The notes beneath the pieces were generated by a model. It had not been told where the DNA came from. It did not search any database and saw nothing but the letters and a program-made list of their open reading frames with translations. From Blastomussa wellsi (taxonomy: Eukaryota > Cnidaria > Anthozoa > Scleractinia > Plerogyridae): 64,000 bases of DNA. The stretch lies in NCBI GenBank assembly GCA_947652115.1, contig OX393570.1, positions 9,882,002 to 9,946,001 on the forward strand, read 5' to 3'. A program made the position numbers and the translations under genes. Positions within the stretch are counted from its first letter, which is position 1; the number at the start of each line of letters is the position of its first letter. Of this stretch, positions 24,594 through 37,400 are shown piece by piece.

Positions 24594-25927
24594 TGTAACC
24601 ATAACCGGGAATTACTAAATGTTTTTAACTTTTAAGTCTACTAACCAGCAAGCCTCTGTCTTAACCCTAATGCGACCGACCATTCCGGCATGTTTCATGT
24701 GCCTGCAAGGCTGCAAATAACAGTCCGTCATCGGACAATGACCGACCGAAGAAACCATAACTGTGGTCGGACAGAATGTCTTTACAATCATTTTTTGCCT
24801 TCCAGTGTAAACGCCAATGTTTTGCGGTGATAACACGTTATCGGGCAGTACTGTAACACGACTTTATTTTAATTTGCTGATTCAGGAGTGCATTGATTCA
24901 AGATTTAAAGTTTAAAGATTACGCCCGAACTAACTATAGTTTTGTCCGATCAAAATGTGGACTCAGTCAGGCACATGTCCTTTCACGAGAAACGAAAAGT
25001 ATTTGAAGCCTTGCCCTGCCTTTAGTTCGTACAGCTTTTTAAAGCTTGTTTTAATGGGAAACTAAACTGCAATAATTAAGATAATTATGTTGGTGGAACA
25101 AGCAGCATTTTTCTTTTTATTGTACCCCAGAGCCTTTGGTTGTCAGCTACGTGGTACTGGGCAAGTCAAGTATCGCGTAGCACGAAAAGAAACGTGGTTT
25201 GGTATACGATATAGACATTTTATCAATTGCATTGCACTTACTCGCCATGTTTATGAACAAATATACATAAATTCTGTTCAGTGTTGTCTTGCATTGGTCG
25301 TTTCCTTCTGCATTGTAATTTCTGTGACTTGTCTTTATAGTCCATCATTTTAAGGCCATTATTTCATCATGCTCAAAGGCTCCACAGGTATTTTTCCCCA
25401 AGGGCCATTTTACTTGTTTGGACAACTTTTGATTACTCTGAGCCGTAGAAATTAGAATTTCACAGTTTTAACTTTTAGTGAATGGGTGAAAACTTTTCGA
25501 TGCAAAGCACTCTTTTCGCAATATATCTAACAAATTGTCTACATTAATTTTTTCATTGCATATTTTTCAATCCAATAGACTATAGAAATGACGTCAAAAA
25601 AGTTTAAAAATTTACCAGTGACTTAGATGGAAAACCCGTGATGTGTTAAATCGCGCGTGGCCGTGGCGTCTCTTTAGATCGCATTTTCGTTCTTGAAGCC
25701 GCCGAATGTTTAGGAAATTTCGTCGTAAATGCTTCAGCTCACTTTTCACAACTCGCGACACCAGATTCTGTTTCATGGTAAAGTGGGGCCAATTTCTCAA
25801 GGTTTACGAAATCTTTTGTTATGTTTCGTTACTTGCTACGCCATGTGTGACCCTCTCTCGGTTATTGTATAAATTGCATGGAATCGATTTTAACCAATTC
25901 TCGCCCTATTTTATTTTTTCTTTGCAG

Positions 25928-26044
25928 TGAGCCAGGATGACGAAGCCAGTGGCAATGCGGCCGACAGTGAAATGGAATCCCAGCGTAATGTTCGTATTCC
26001 TTTCTTGTTTTATTTTGCATTCCGTGAAAGATCTCGCGCGTTAG
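25928..26044 (+). other. Orphan exon-like segment between genes 1 and 2
   Basis: A pyrimidine tract and TTTGCAG precede a segment readable in two ways. (a) A 57-nt phase 1-1 exon (SQDDEASGNAADSEMESQ) ending at a gtaatg donor at 25985. (b) A start at 25937 giving 35 residues with a hydrophobic core (VMFVFLSCFILHS) and stop at 26042. It could be an alternative first exon, an unjoined exon or chance. Confidence 0.25.
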
Positions 26045-29000
26045 GCTGCTGTCTTTGATTGTTTTAGTTTGCTCAATGTAGGAGGGCCATTGGTTAGTAT
26101 TTTTGTATCATTATAGTGCTTACCCTCGTTAAAGAAAGTCTTTTCTTTTACTTAAGTTTAGTTGACGCTGGTACTTACTGCTTTTTGGTGCTTTTGTTCA
26201 GGTCTGCCGTTAATAAATACCTAATCGAAGAAACGTCCTTGTAAAAAAGCCTAAACCATGAACGATAAGACCGAATGGGATTCTGGGTATACAGCATTAA
26301 GCTTGGTAATATTCTATTTGTTGAAAATTTAGGTATGTTCTTTTTTTGAGAAGCTTTGGAGCATGATTTTGCAACCTGTCTTACTATAATGTTTATTTTG
26401 TCACACACGACGGTGAACTTTTTCGATTTCCCAGCATACATTTGGTCCGCATCGTTCATGGTTAATGCTTTTTTGGGGTTAACGTTTCATCAATTAGGTA
26501 TATACAGCAATATCGTTTAACATTCCCCTCGTGTGAAATTATTAAGGTTGAGAAAGTCATGGAATTTCAACGCTTCTGTGCCAATTTTCGTCTCTTCCAG
26601 TAGCATAATTGGGCTTAAATTAAAATGTTGTGGAAGAAATTTAAATTATCCACATTTAGTTGCGTTAGCGTTAACTGTATAGGTTTAAAATGTTTAATAT
26701 TAACAGCAAGCAGTGCTTGCTTGTACAAGGTGATAAAATTGCCAAATTTAGAAATTAGGTATTATATCAAAATTTCATTTGTGTAGCATTGAAAACAAAG
26801 AGAATCATCGCGTCTCTACCGCTACATAGCATTCATCCATAAATTTAATAGTTGGCAAAGCGTATGTTACCCCTCGATGACTTATTTGGATAAGCATACA
26901 CATGTAAGGGTTACACCCGCTGACTTAAATGTAAGAAACTTGTCACATGATTCAATCGAAGTGAATGGGTAAACCCATTCACGGTCATGCAAGGTGCATC
27001 AAGTGTCAAATGTATATACTCACTAGAGTAGTTTGGTGTATGGTAATTAGTATTGTTTTGCAATCAAGGTACTCGCTGATACTCTTCATTAATGAAAAGC
27101 GATTTACATGTGTTTTTTGTTTCATACGTCAGAACACCGCTTCAAACTAAGCATCTAACATTTCGTGAAAGTAGTTGTATTCGCATATATGTTGTCCTGT
27201 TTTCAAAACGTTAGTAGATATTATACGTAGATATATTTGCAAATCAGTATTTTTCTAGATGCAAAGATCTTTAAAGATGTAGTTTCAATCTATAGTAAAG
27301 GGTCACCGTCACGAGGATCACTTTAATAATTTTACTGTGATGGCAACTTAATAGTTGTCGTCCAGTTTTAGTCTACTGAAACTATAAGGAGTGATATCAT
27401 TGTGATACTACCAGGAGCTTTAAATCTCAACTTTAGTGACTTTTTCAAGTTCTGCCATTAGGCCTGACAAAAAACTGAAAGCTAAAGACAGTTTCACCCT
27501 TCGCTCAGCAATTTAGTTCATATCATGTATGGACAAAAGTATGTAGTCATAATTTCATTGCTGTTTTAATATGAAGGCCAAAAAATCCCCTTGCAGTGTC
27601 CCTTTAAGTAAAATAAATGTAAGCATGATTTTAAAAGGAACAAAGAAATAGTGTTGGTATCTTCATTGCCAGGTGTTGAGGCGTTTAAGTGACCTTTCTT
27701 TAAAGAAGAAGTAAAATTATAGCTTTACGGTTTCGTAAGTTTCCGGTTAAATTGCTCACTGTTCGTATGGAAACAACTTCTAGAAATAGTACATAAAAGT
27801 TAAATTCTAAATACTGTTTAGTAGAGAACTGATGTAAATACTTCTGTAGAATATTTTTGCCCAGTTTGTATTACGTCATAATTGGGCCTGGCATGCTTTT
27901 AGTATTATTACCCATAAACGTTCAGATATAATTCATTGTAGTTTTCTATGCATTTTTAGTGTAAGTTGATTTATTTTTACACTGCCATAGAGTCGGGTTT
28001 CTTTTGCATTAGTAGTCTAACAAGTGTTTTTCACTTAGTTTTGGATTTAATTTTTTGTGTTGAAATAGTAACTAAACTACAACTCCTAGACTGACTGCAG
28101 TCTAACTGCAAATGATTATCTTTAGAAGCGACTGACATCTGAAGCAAATACTGAGATGAACTGACGAAAATAACAAGCTACAAGCGCAATTGATACACGC
28201 AAATGAAGTGTACTGAAGGCGATTGACGGCAGGACGCCGCTTATTTTAATTTCTTGAAGGGGGAGGAATGTATGGACTGCTGAATTTGGCTTGCTTATTA
28301 GCATTTTGAATTTTTAGTGATAGCATGTTTTTGTACACGGCATTGAATGCAGAGTAAATCGTAAATTCGGGGAATATTGTTGTTGGAGTAAACTTTCAAC
28401 CGACTCACAACGTTAATTTGCTTTTTTTTTATTTAAGTGGTATTAAAGGTTCTGGTAGTATTTTCTGTGTACTTTGGTTCTTTTGACTAGCTTAGTTTCA
28501 TTTTATGAGTATTTAAAGCATTCATTAAATGAATGGTCAGTAGTATTTATCTCAACAGGTTATTTGTTGTTCTTTGCATGTCGAGGAACGTAAAAACCAC
28601 AGGATGTAAATCTTAATCAGTTTTAAGCAAACTAGTTTGTATAAAATAAGACGCCCATTAATTTAAAATTGCTGTGACAGCTATATGTCCTTATATGCTA
28701 CTAATCCCAGAAGTCTGTTGAAATTGCTTTCTTTTTTCAGGCCACTTCAAGAACGTTTGCTTTCGGTAGGGCATAGAAAAATACCGATTGGTTGATCACG
28801 TGATGATTAAAAAAACTGTTATTTTATGACGCTACAGAAAAGCTTTTCTTGAAAAGGAAATGATTATGATTGTGCCTGTTGCAGTGCCAACGGGCGTAAA
28901 ACTGCTGAAAAAAACAAGGCATTTTAACAGACGTCTCGGATCAACATTGATGAAATATATAATCTTGGTCATGAATAATTGTTATTAAATATTGATAGCA

Positions 29001-29890
29001 ATTGTCTGTGTCGATAGTTTTTAAAAGAGTAAATGATAGTGGGGCACCATTGGTGTGGCTCATCCATGGTGTAAAAACCTGTGAAACTCACCAGTGACGT
29101 AAGAACTAACAAGACAACAAATAACCTCCAAACAATATGGAACAGACAAACAGCTTAAAAACAAAGAAAAAAGTCGCAGGTTCTTACACCGAGTTGAAGC
29201 TGCACCATCTGCGATAGCTTGTTCTGTCCTGGTACCGATGAGCAAGGGAATAACTATCGTTCTTTCTATGTTTAGGAGTCATTGGTTAGCAGTTGTGTAT
29301 TATTGGGTCTTTTGTATCGGCTCTTGCCTTGTGTACCGGTTCACGAGGACAGAACCTGATAGCTATCAGTAAATGGCGACCGTCCCAACATTTTTTAACA
29401 ATAAATTTGATATAGAATTTAAAGGAAAATAAAGCTTGTTGCTAAGTTATTTCTCTTTTGCTTGATATGTCTTCTATGTCTTGTAATCCTTCCAAAGCCT
29501 CACTTCAAGCTTACCATCATAATAATACACATGCAAGTATTACTCAATTCTGATTGGTTAAGAGAAGTGCAGTGGTGTAACATGGGTCAAAAAAGTGTAA
29601 CACCAGTGCAAACTACAACTCGTGCAGCAAGTATGTAGCTCGCTATCATGGGTGGCAAATACCTCCCTACTTTCGGCGCAAAATTTAAGCGTTGATTTGT
29701 AATTTGACATATGAAATTATGAAATTGCCATGGCAACGTTTGGCGCGAAATTTATCGATACAATAAACAAGTCAAAAACGCACGATTGTGGGCTTAACTT
29801 GCCAGCTATGATATCAAAAGGTAATCAAATCCAGTACTTTCAGTAAGATTTGAAGTAGGTGAGTGTAATTTAGCACCCGCCGGAGCAGTT

Positions 29891-29913
29891 AAAAGGGGCC
29901 TTCGGCCCCTTTT
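29891..29913. repeat. Perfect hairpin (terminator-like)
   Basis: AAAAGGGGCC-TTC-GGCCCCTTTT, 10-bp stem with a 3-nt loop, followed by GGGGGCATGCCCC. In eukaryotic DNA this is probably part of a transposon, not a terminator. Confidence 0.6.
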
Positions 29914-30114
29914 CCTCTTGGGGTGTCTGGGGGCATGCCCCATCCCCCACGAAAAAGGAAGCTCAGAAACGCGATTTTCATTGATTTGACTCACAATATT
30001 AACTCCCAGTTGGTATTATTTTTGTTATGAAAAAGTATTTCTTCATGGTTTAAGGCACAGGGACTGACAATCTCGTGTATATCATAAACTTTATTATTAT
30101 TTATAATACAGATT

Positions 30115-30595
30115 GGACGCTGCGCGCGCTCTGATTGGTCGAAAACCCATGTTTTATCAGAGTATAAAACATAAAAAAAGAGTGTTTTATTGTTGTTCGT
30201 TAGCTTTACTCTAGTGAAAATTCGCAGGGGATGGCGACGAACATTTTCTATGAAGAAATTTCAGACAAAATTCTGACTCGAGCTGCAGAGATATTGTCGA
30301 AGAAGCTTCTAAGTTCGAGAGGAAAGTAGAAGAAGCGAAATTAAATTGCTTCAGTCTATCGATCGTGCGTGTTTTGTTGTTTTTACTCGCGGCGTATAAA
30401 ATCTATACCATAAAACAAACGAAGAAGCCTAAGCCATGTATTCTACTGTCATAAAACGCTAAGGACATTTGAGAACACTCGAGAAATGTAGAAACACTCG
30501 CATGCGGCTCGTGTTTTGTACATTTCCCTCGTGTTCTCAAATGCCCGTCGTGTTTTATGACAGTATAATACATGGCTTAGGCTTCTTTATTTGTT
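30115..30595. mobile_element. Foldback element
   Basis: The arms at about 30420-30490 and 30515-30595 (AGAAGCCTAAGCCATGTATT; inverted AATACATGGCTTAGGCTTCT) pair over about 80 bp. To the left, GCGCGCTCTGATTGGTC is a motif shared with other foldback elements in this window. Confidence 0.7.
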
Positions 30596-31007
30596 AAATA
30601 AACAGCAGTAAAATACGGGTGAGCTTTCGCGCGAAAACATGTATAGGATCATCACGGGAAAAGTGGAACGAGAGAAACTTAGTTGGAACCTCGTTGGAAA
30701 GGCGACGCCATGGAATACTCTGGTTATTTTCGAGAATAGGTTTTTGGTCGATAGGTGAAGAATAGGCAATGGATTATAAGTCTCAAAAACTTCAAGTACG
30801 CGTAGGAATCTGTTCAAACTGACCTTACAGAATAATCCAATACAGAGCGCATACAATGTAAGTATGAAAACGATTGTAGTTAGCGTTTTCGCCTTTTTTG
30901 TAACCCAAACTGGTTTCGAAGAAGAGTTTTAAAGAGTAGCAGATAGTTCAGTCCTTTTGTTTGCTAACGCGAAATCTGGTTAGAAAATAATAAACAATGC
31001 AACCCGC

Positions 31008-31180
31008 GGATAGTGCATTGTCATGATTCTCAGCCAATCAGATTGAGCAATAAATTCTGAGTCTGCGCAGAATGGCCGGAAGTCTGTGAAATGTAAACGT
31101 CCGGAATCGGGGCTGGCCAGAGTCTGAGTTCTTGGTGCTGACCAAAAGAAAAGCGGGCTCTGGGGACGAGATTGAGAGCA
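31008..31180. repeat. Dispersed repeat Y, copy 2
   Basis: Second copy of the repeat at 14412-14575. It lies only 130 bp upstream of the gene 2 start codon, so it may overlap the promoter. Confidence 0.65.
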
Positions 31181-31272
31181 TTGCCTCAGACTGAGCTCTT
31201 GATCAAAGCTGCAATTCTGCACGATTCTTAGAGGTCTGGGACTTCTTATAGTCTAGTGTCAGCAGATCAAAG

Positions 31273-31320
31273 ATGCCAATCAGTAATACTGCAGTTTGTT
31301 TACCAATATGGCTACGTTAA
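31273..31320 (+). CDS. Short upstream ORF overlapping the gene 2 start
   Basis: ATG CCA ATC opens a 15-codon frame ending TAA at 31318-31320. It overlaps the gene 2 ATG (31308) in another frame. If it lies in the transcript it could dampen initiation at the main start. Only position supports this. Confidence 0.3.
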   Translation: MPISNTAVCLPIWLR

Positions 31321-31404
31321 AAATTAATCGGAAAATTGAGAAAACTGTTTTAATTTGGTCAACTGGGATATTTCTTCTGCTGGTTGCTAACTGCCAAATA
31401 GTTG
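31308..31404 (+). CDS. Gene 2 exon 1: signal peptide
   Basis: ATG with a strong start context (A at -3, G at +4). A basic n-region (KINRKIEK) precedes a hydrophobic core (TGIFLLLVANC). It ends in phase 1 at a gtaagt donor, as needed to join the phase 1 exon at 37696. The link across 6.3 kb rests on phase and signal content only. Confidence 0.68.
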
Positions 31405-34400
31405 GTAAGTTTGATCTAAACTTAGCACTTAGCAGAATGTTAGGATATCTGTAAGTGTTGAAGGCCTTCGTGTTCCCGCTCTCTCGTTTCCGCTAGAATC
31501 AGACGGCTGAACGCTTGAACGGTAAAACTACAACTTATTTGCTTTCAAACGTTGATACGAAAGCCAGCTAGGAGTCTTTGAGTGTACAGCCTTCGCAGTT
31601 TAGTAAATCCCCTCGCAATGGGGGACCTCAGTCTCAGGTCTGCGCGACTCATCGTGAGTAAAGTTGCTGTCCAGCAGTGTTCAGGCAATTTAAATTAGTA
31701 TATAGCCAGTTTCGTGGATCACGAATGATACATTGTTTATGCAGAGACTGCAGATATTACGTATCCCTCTGGAATGCCTTGATAATAACATTGAAAATAT
31801 AACAATAACATAAAAAAATTTGAGTAAAAAGTGTCTTGTTTAGCATCGAAAAGTGAAGCTGTAACTTTGGAGTCCACTTCGAAAGTGCACATGCTCAATT
31901 ACGCGTCCTGATCAATATTCAAAACGGAAAAAAAAATGTTCAAAATGTCTTTCTTTTCTACAGCTGTCAAATTTTATCTGCCTTCAAGTAACATCGGTTA
32001 GCATAGAGTTAGGAAGGATTGTATTCGGGAAATATTTAAGAAAATTAAGTAATGTCTTCCACGAAATTATAGACCTGTTCAGACAACGGATCCGAGAATA
32101 TTATGTATTCAAACGTCACCATCAGGCGCGATAAAACAAAACAATTAATATTGGCTTGCCGATCTAAGAAATGTTTACTCGTACGTGACTCTCTAAGGAA
32201 AACGTGTTGTGTTACAATTGTTTTCATTCCTTATCTTGAGTGCTCTCTGTATACACCGTGAAACTGTCAGTTTGCGAGCGTGTTCATTGGGTATGTGTAT
32301 GTATCATTTGTCAATAAGAATAGAGACGCATACTTGGCGATGTCGCTCACGGATCTTGTACGCGTATGTAAATTTTGGCAAAACTGTTTTGCATTAGCAC
32401 AACTGCAACTCGATATACCAGTAAATGCATATTTTAACGAGAATTTTGTTAAGATAAAAGACCTAAGTCGTTCCTGAATTTTTGTTCCTGAACTCACGGA
32501 AAAGCGAATTTCAACCCACTGATAGGAGTGGACTGAAACTGTATGATTCAGTAAGATTTCTGAAGTTCCCAAGATCAGTTCCGATATATAATTATGTTCC
32601 GAAATCTATTTTACAGCTTTTACAGTAAGCTTGATGTTGAAAATAGCATCAGCGCAGAGCCATGATTCCCGATATCTCACATTTTGAGCAAATAGGCTTC
32701 ATCATCATTTTACCTGGGGTTGCTCACGTCATGGGTTAGACATTACAAAACCTAATTGCTGTCTGCTCTGTTTAATGGAAACGCCAAACTAGTGGCCTGC
32801 GGGTCCATACGGCAGAGATAATGACGAGATTATCATGATTGCCATCAGAGAGGAACAGAACACTGACCAGCTCGTTAATTCCATACATATGGAATGCAAG
32901 ATAGCTGGCAAGATAGGTAGAATACAAATATTCCATTTTCGCCTACACGGATAGCCCTAAAACAAGGATCTGGAAACCCGAATCGGGAAGCCGTATCGGG
33001 AATACGGAACCGGAATCCGGAATCCGGAATCCGGAATCCGGAATCCTGAAAATCAAAGAAAGCAAGTTTTTTTAGATAAAGTATCGTACGATGGATAGTT
33101 TGCATTTATTCTTGTACAAAGAAAACGGGCAACAATAAAACATGGAATCCGGAATCCAAGGAAGATTAATAAATTGGAATCACAGTCAGAATTGAAACGG
33201 CCAATAATTATAAAACAGGTGTCATTAGGAGTTAGCCATTAGCCGAAAAGCAAGCAAAAAATTAACCGTTACCCGTTGAAATCCAAAAAATCAACCATAA
33301 ACCGTAAAAATGAAATCCAAGTATTATCCGTTAGCCATTGAGACCTTATAAATTTACATTTATACGGAAAAATCAAACCACTTGCCCCAAAAAAATTCTC
33401 CCAAGGTTCCTTGCACAAATTTCTCTTGATGCCCACAAAATTTGAGTTGCCTTAAATTTGGGGTGGGCGGCTGAAACTCCCTTTTCGCCCCCTCTCTCCT
33501 TCCCTCCCCCCTCGCCTCCTCCTCTCGCCCCCCTGTCGCCCCCCCCTCCCCTAGCTCGCCCCCCTTAAGCCCCCCTCTCGATCCCCGGCCCGTATGCCAA
33601 TGACCACACTGATACTCACGGAATGGTAACACATTATTAAGTTAGCGCGCACACGCTTCTTTATGTACGTTTTCGTTTCGATGCATGTGGCTTTGCTATG
33701 TTGTGAATTGCTTTAATGCTTTGATTTAGTCTTATGATATAACCTTACATCAAGCTCAACGCTAATTACACTCGATATGAATTTTGCATGACTCGTTCGT
33801 TCGTCTTGATCACACGTGTACAAAAAAAACCTTTCACCTCTAATCAGTTCTAAGTAAATATTAACAGCGTCACACCCTTATTACGTAATCATATTCTGCT
33901 AGTTAGCCTTTGATATCGAAACTTGAAAATTTAATCACTGATGATATGTTAAATATGCTACCAAGAAAAATGATGGAAACGACCCTACAATTCAAGATAC
34001 ACACCAATATATGGATTCTTATAACCATATGGAAATAACAGCAGCAAGAATTTCGAAAAAAGTCGATAAACAGTGCCTCACCTTTACAAAAGGTCAAGTT
34101 CGAATTTTCTTTGTATAATAATAAACGATCATAAACCATCCATCGTAAGATTGTGTATCTGAAAAAAACTTTCTTTCCTTGGTTTTCCGGATTCCGGTTC
34201 GTATTCCGGTTCCTGATTCTGGATTCCGGATTCTATGTTTTAGGGTTTCCCGTTTTGACAGTTCTTGCATTATTTTACTGATGTTTTGTTAACGAGGCAG
34301 CGGTTAACCTGTATGACGCTTTGGAGGTCAGTCTGTTTACTAATACAGTTAGCTCTTAATAATGGTAAATGGTTGTTCCAGTTATTTTTTGGTCTTGTGG

Positions 34401-37400
34401 GTTTAGGTCGTTTCGGTGCTTGTATATGCGCTAAGTCTTAGAACACGTATTTAATGCCTGAGTCTCGCTCGGCTCATTGAACAAACAGCAGTATTATGGA
34501 GGAGATCATTTTTTAAAAAAAATTTTTTTTATAATTTTTAGTTACAATTTTATAAAACAATTTTTTAATACAATTTTTTTTAAACAATTTTTTAAAGCAA
34601 TTTTTTTAAAAACTAAACTAGTGAGCAGCACTCTGCGAACTTCAGTTGTAAAACTTGTTTATCCTCCGACGCGTTTCGTCTAACTATCGTAGATTTCTTC
34701 AGGAAGTTTTACAAACATATACTAAAATCCTGTATTTAAGCCGTCCTGGCGGCTATTTCGGCGCACAGCTTCCCAAGGGTTAGGGGAATTTGTTAATATT
34801 TGAAATTAGGTTTGTGACAAATCCCTACGTTGTCCCGGGGTGGGGGGGGGGGGGGGGAGGGGTTGGGGGTTTACATTGACTCTTGAATAAGTCTATTATT
34901 TTTTTCATCTTCCTTTTAGAAAACAAAGGAGATATTTAACAACGATTGTCAAATGCTTTTTTGCAAAGCCGATGAAATAAGTTCTTTTGATCTGGAGCTA
35001 TGTCATGTACGATACAGTCAAGTCATTTTGAGCTCGTGGAGAGCTATCGGAATGGCTGGGGAATTCACGATGTCAGGCGTAAACAATAGAAAATTAAAAT
35101 CGATGACCGATCGTCTCAAGTTCGGTAGGCGCATGCATGCATTCGCTAAATGAATGGTCGTTAAGAATGCTCTTATTCAGCTACCAATGAAAGAAGTTCA
35201 ATATGTCATGTGATAGTTCGGTGTTCGGTACATGTCTTCGGCAAATCAGCAGGGGGAGAGGATTATATGAAATATTTGAAAGCTGCAAATCGTAAATGTT
35301 ATGGGTGTTGGAAAATGTATGGAAAGATTTGAGAACAGCAAAGTCTAGTTTTTCTATTTGCAAGACAAAAATACAGTGCGTGTTACCACCAAACAAACAC
35401 AAGTTACTTCGCCGAGTTAAATTGTTATCGTGTTTAATAAAGGTTCTTATATTACACAAATACGGTATCGACACGGCTAAGGTCGAAGAATCTCGATCAA
35501 CAAGCCCGTCTGCTCAGTGATCTGTGAAAACTCCTGGTGTCGAGAACTCCTCTTTGTGAACTCCTTGTGATCTTTAAGAACTTTAAAACAACTTTGAGAA
35601 TTGCCTTAAGGAAAACTGAGAATATATTGAGCAAAACTGAACATTTTTTGAGCAAATCTGAGCGAACAGATCTCGATCAACAATCCCGTAAGGTCAATGA
35701 TCGTTGCTGCTGATCAAAAATGTAGACTTCCAACTTTCGCCTAACCAAAGGCTTGCAACTAACATAAGACAGCACCCTGAGGAGGAAGTAACAGATGAAC
35801 AGCTACTGAAATTTATTCCCAGTACCAGCAACCAGGAGGAATCACAGGAATCTGAGAAAGAGCAAATAAACAAACGAAGTGCACCAAGACAAAAGGACAC
35901 ACACTATCAAGAAAACAAAGCACAAACCACTAAAACAAAGATCAACAAGCATTGGAACATTTAAAGGACAAACAAACTTTAATCTTTTCTGTTACAGTTC
36001 CCATTGATAATGTTTCAGCAGTAAAATTCAAATGTTCAGTGCTGTTGTATTTAAAACAACCGCAAAATAGGATCAATTACATTTAAAGGAAAAAAAACTT
36101 TGATCTTACCTGTTACAGTTCGATTGGTTGAATACCAACATTAAAGTTAACATATACAATGCATGTAACGACAGGTAGCCCAAGGTCGATATACGAGCAG
36201 CTCTTTTTTGTTGACCTTTGTATTGTTACGTGACTCGAGTGATTTGCATATTTATAAGGATCTGTATGGGGAAAATAATGAGTGTTTCTGTAAGCTTTGA
36301 AAATGTAGCAATTTAAATAAAAATAAAAATTGAGTGGTTTTTCCCTCTTGTGTGGTCTTCGAGCCGATTTATGGCCATTCTATTAGTTTTAGTTGAACCG
36401 GTTTTGCCCTCTCTTTATATAGAGAGGATATTTAAGCAATAGACCACACTTTCTATGGGTTTATGGGGGTAATAACCCACGCGGGATGTTTAGCAGAACA
36501 CAAGAAAAGTTTGTAAATCACGAGCCGCATGCGAGTGATTTACAAACTTTTCGAGTGTTTCGGGTTTACCGGCACCATAGCTGATTGACCAATCAGAGCG
36601 CGCGCATTGATTTTGTTATTATATAAATAGAGGATATAGAATGGCCATTATTCGGCTCGAAGACCACACAGGAGGGAAAAACCACTCAACTAAAGTAAAG
36701 TAAGACGATTTTTATTTAAATTGCTACATTTTCAAAGGTTACAGAAACAATCGTTGTTTTCCCCATACAGATCCTTATAAATATGCAAATCGCTCGAGTC
36801 TCGTAACAATACAAAGGTCAACATATAAAGAGCTGCTCCTATATCGAGCTTGGGCTACCTGTGATGTAACGTGAGAAAAGAGGATCAAAGCAAGTTCAAG
36901 GGACAAATAAACTTTATTCTGTCCTGTTACCATTGATACTTCAAAGTACAAAAGTATATATGCACTTCCAGTTGCATTTACGAAGAAATATACCTTGCAA
37001 TTATTGTTTTGCTATTACGGTATTTCTTGAATAAACTACTGTTCTGCTACAATGGTTTCAAAACTCCCATTCGACAGAGGGTCGACAAAGTATATCAATC
37101 AATTAGCAACAGTAAAGATACAACAACTACAACAAACGAATGAAATCATAAAACAGTAAAATGTATTACACTGCATTCGCAACCACTCTACCACTATATC
37201 AGCTCCCTAACACAGAATCTTGCTTACTACACGAGCTTACCACAGGATACCTTTGATTTAACATTCAAACTACATTTTATGAAACACTAAACCAAAACTA
37301 AGCAAGGATTCTTACGGCCGAGGAAGATTATGACAGACTGCGAAAATAGCGTGACTGATGTATTAAGTAGAAATACCCAGGGAGTAGTGATAATCCAAAA

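Larger units (their letters stand above)
24594..31307. other. Intergenic region between genes 1 and 2
   Basis: AT-rich with no convincing gene. It holds the orphan exon-like segment at 25.9 kb, the hairpin at 29.9 kb, the foldback at 30.1-30.6 kb and repeat Y. The gene 2 promoter must be at its right end, but no core promoter element was identified. Confidence 0.5.

Noticed and set aside
29891..29913. Bacterial rho-independent terminator / bacterial contamination
   Set aside because: Flanking sequence is AT-rich eukaryotic repeat DNA with no bacterial gene nearby.
33360..33632. Gly/Glu/Arg-rich ORF on the minus strand
   Set aside because: Translation of the polypyrimidine tract.
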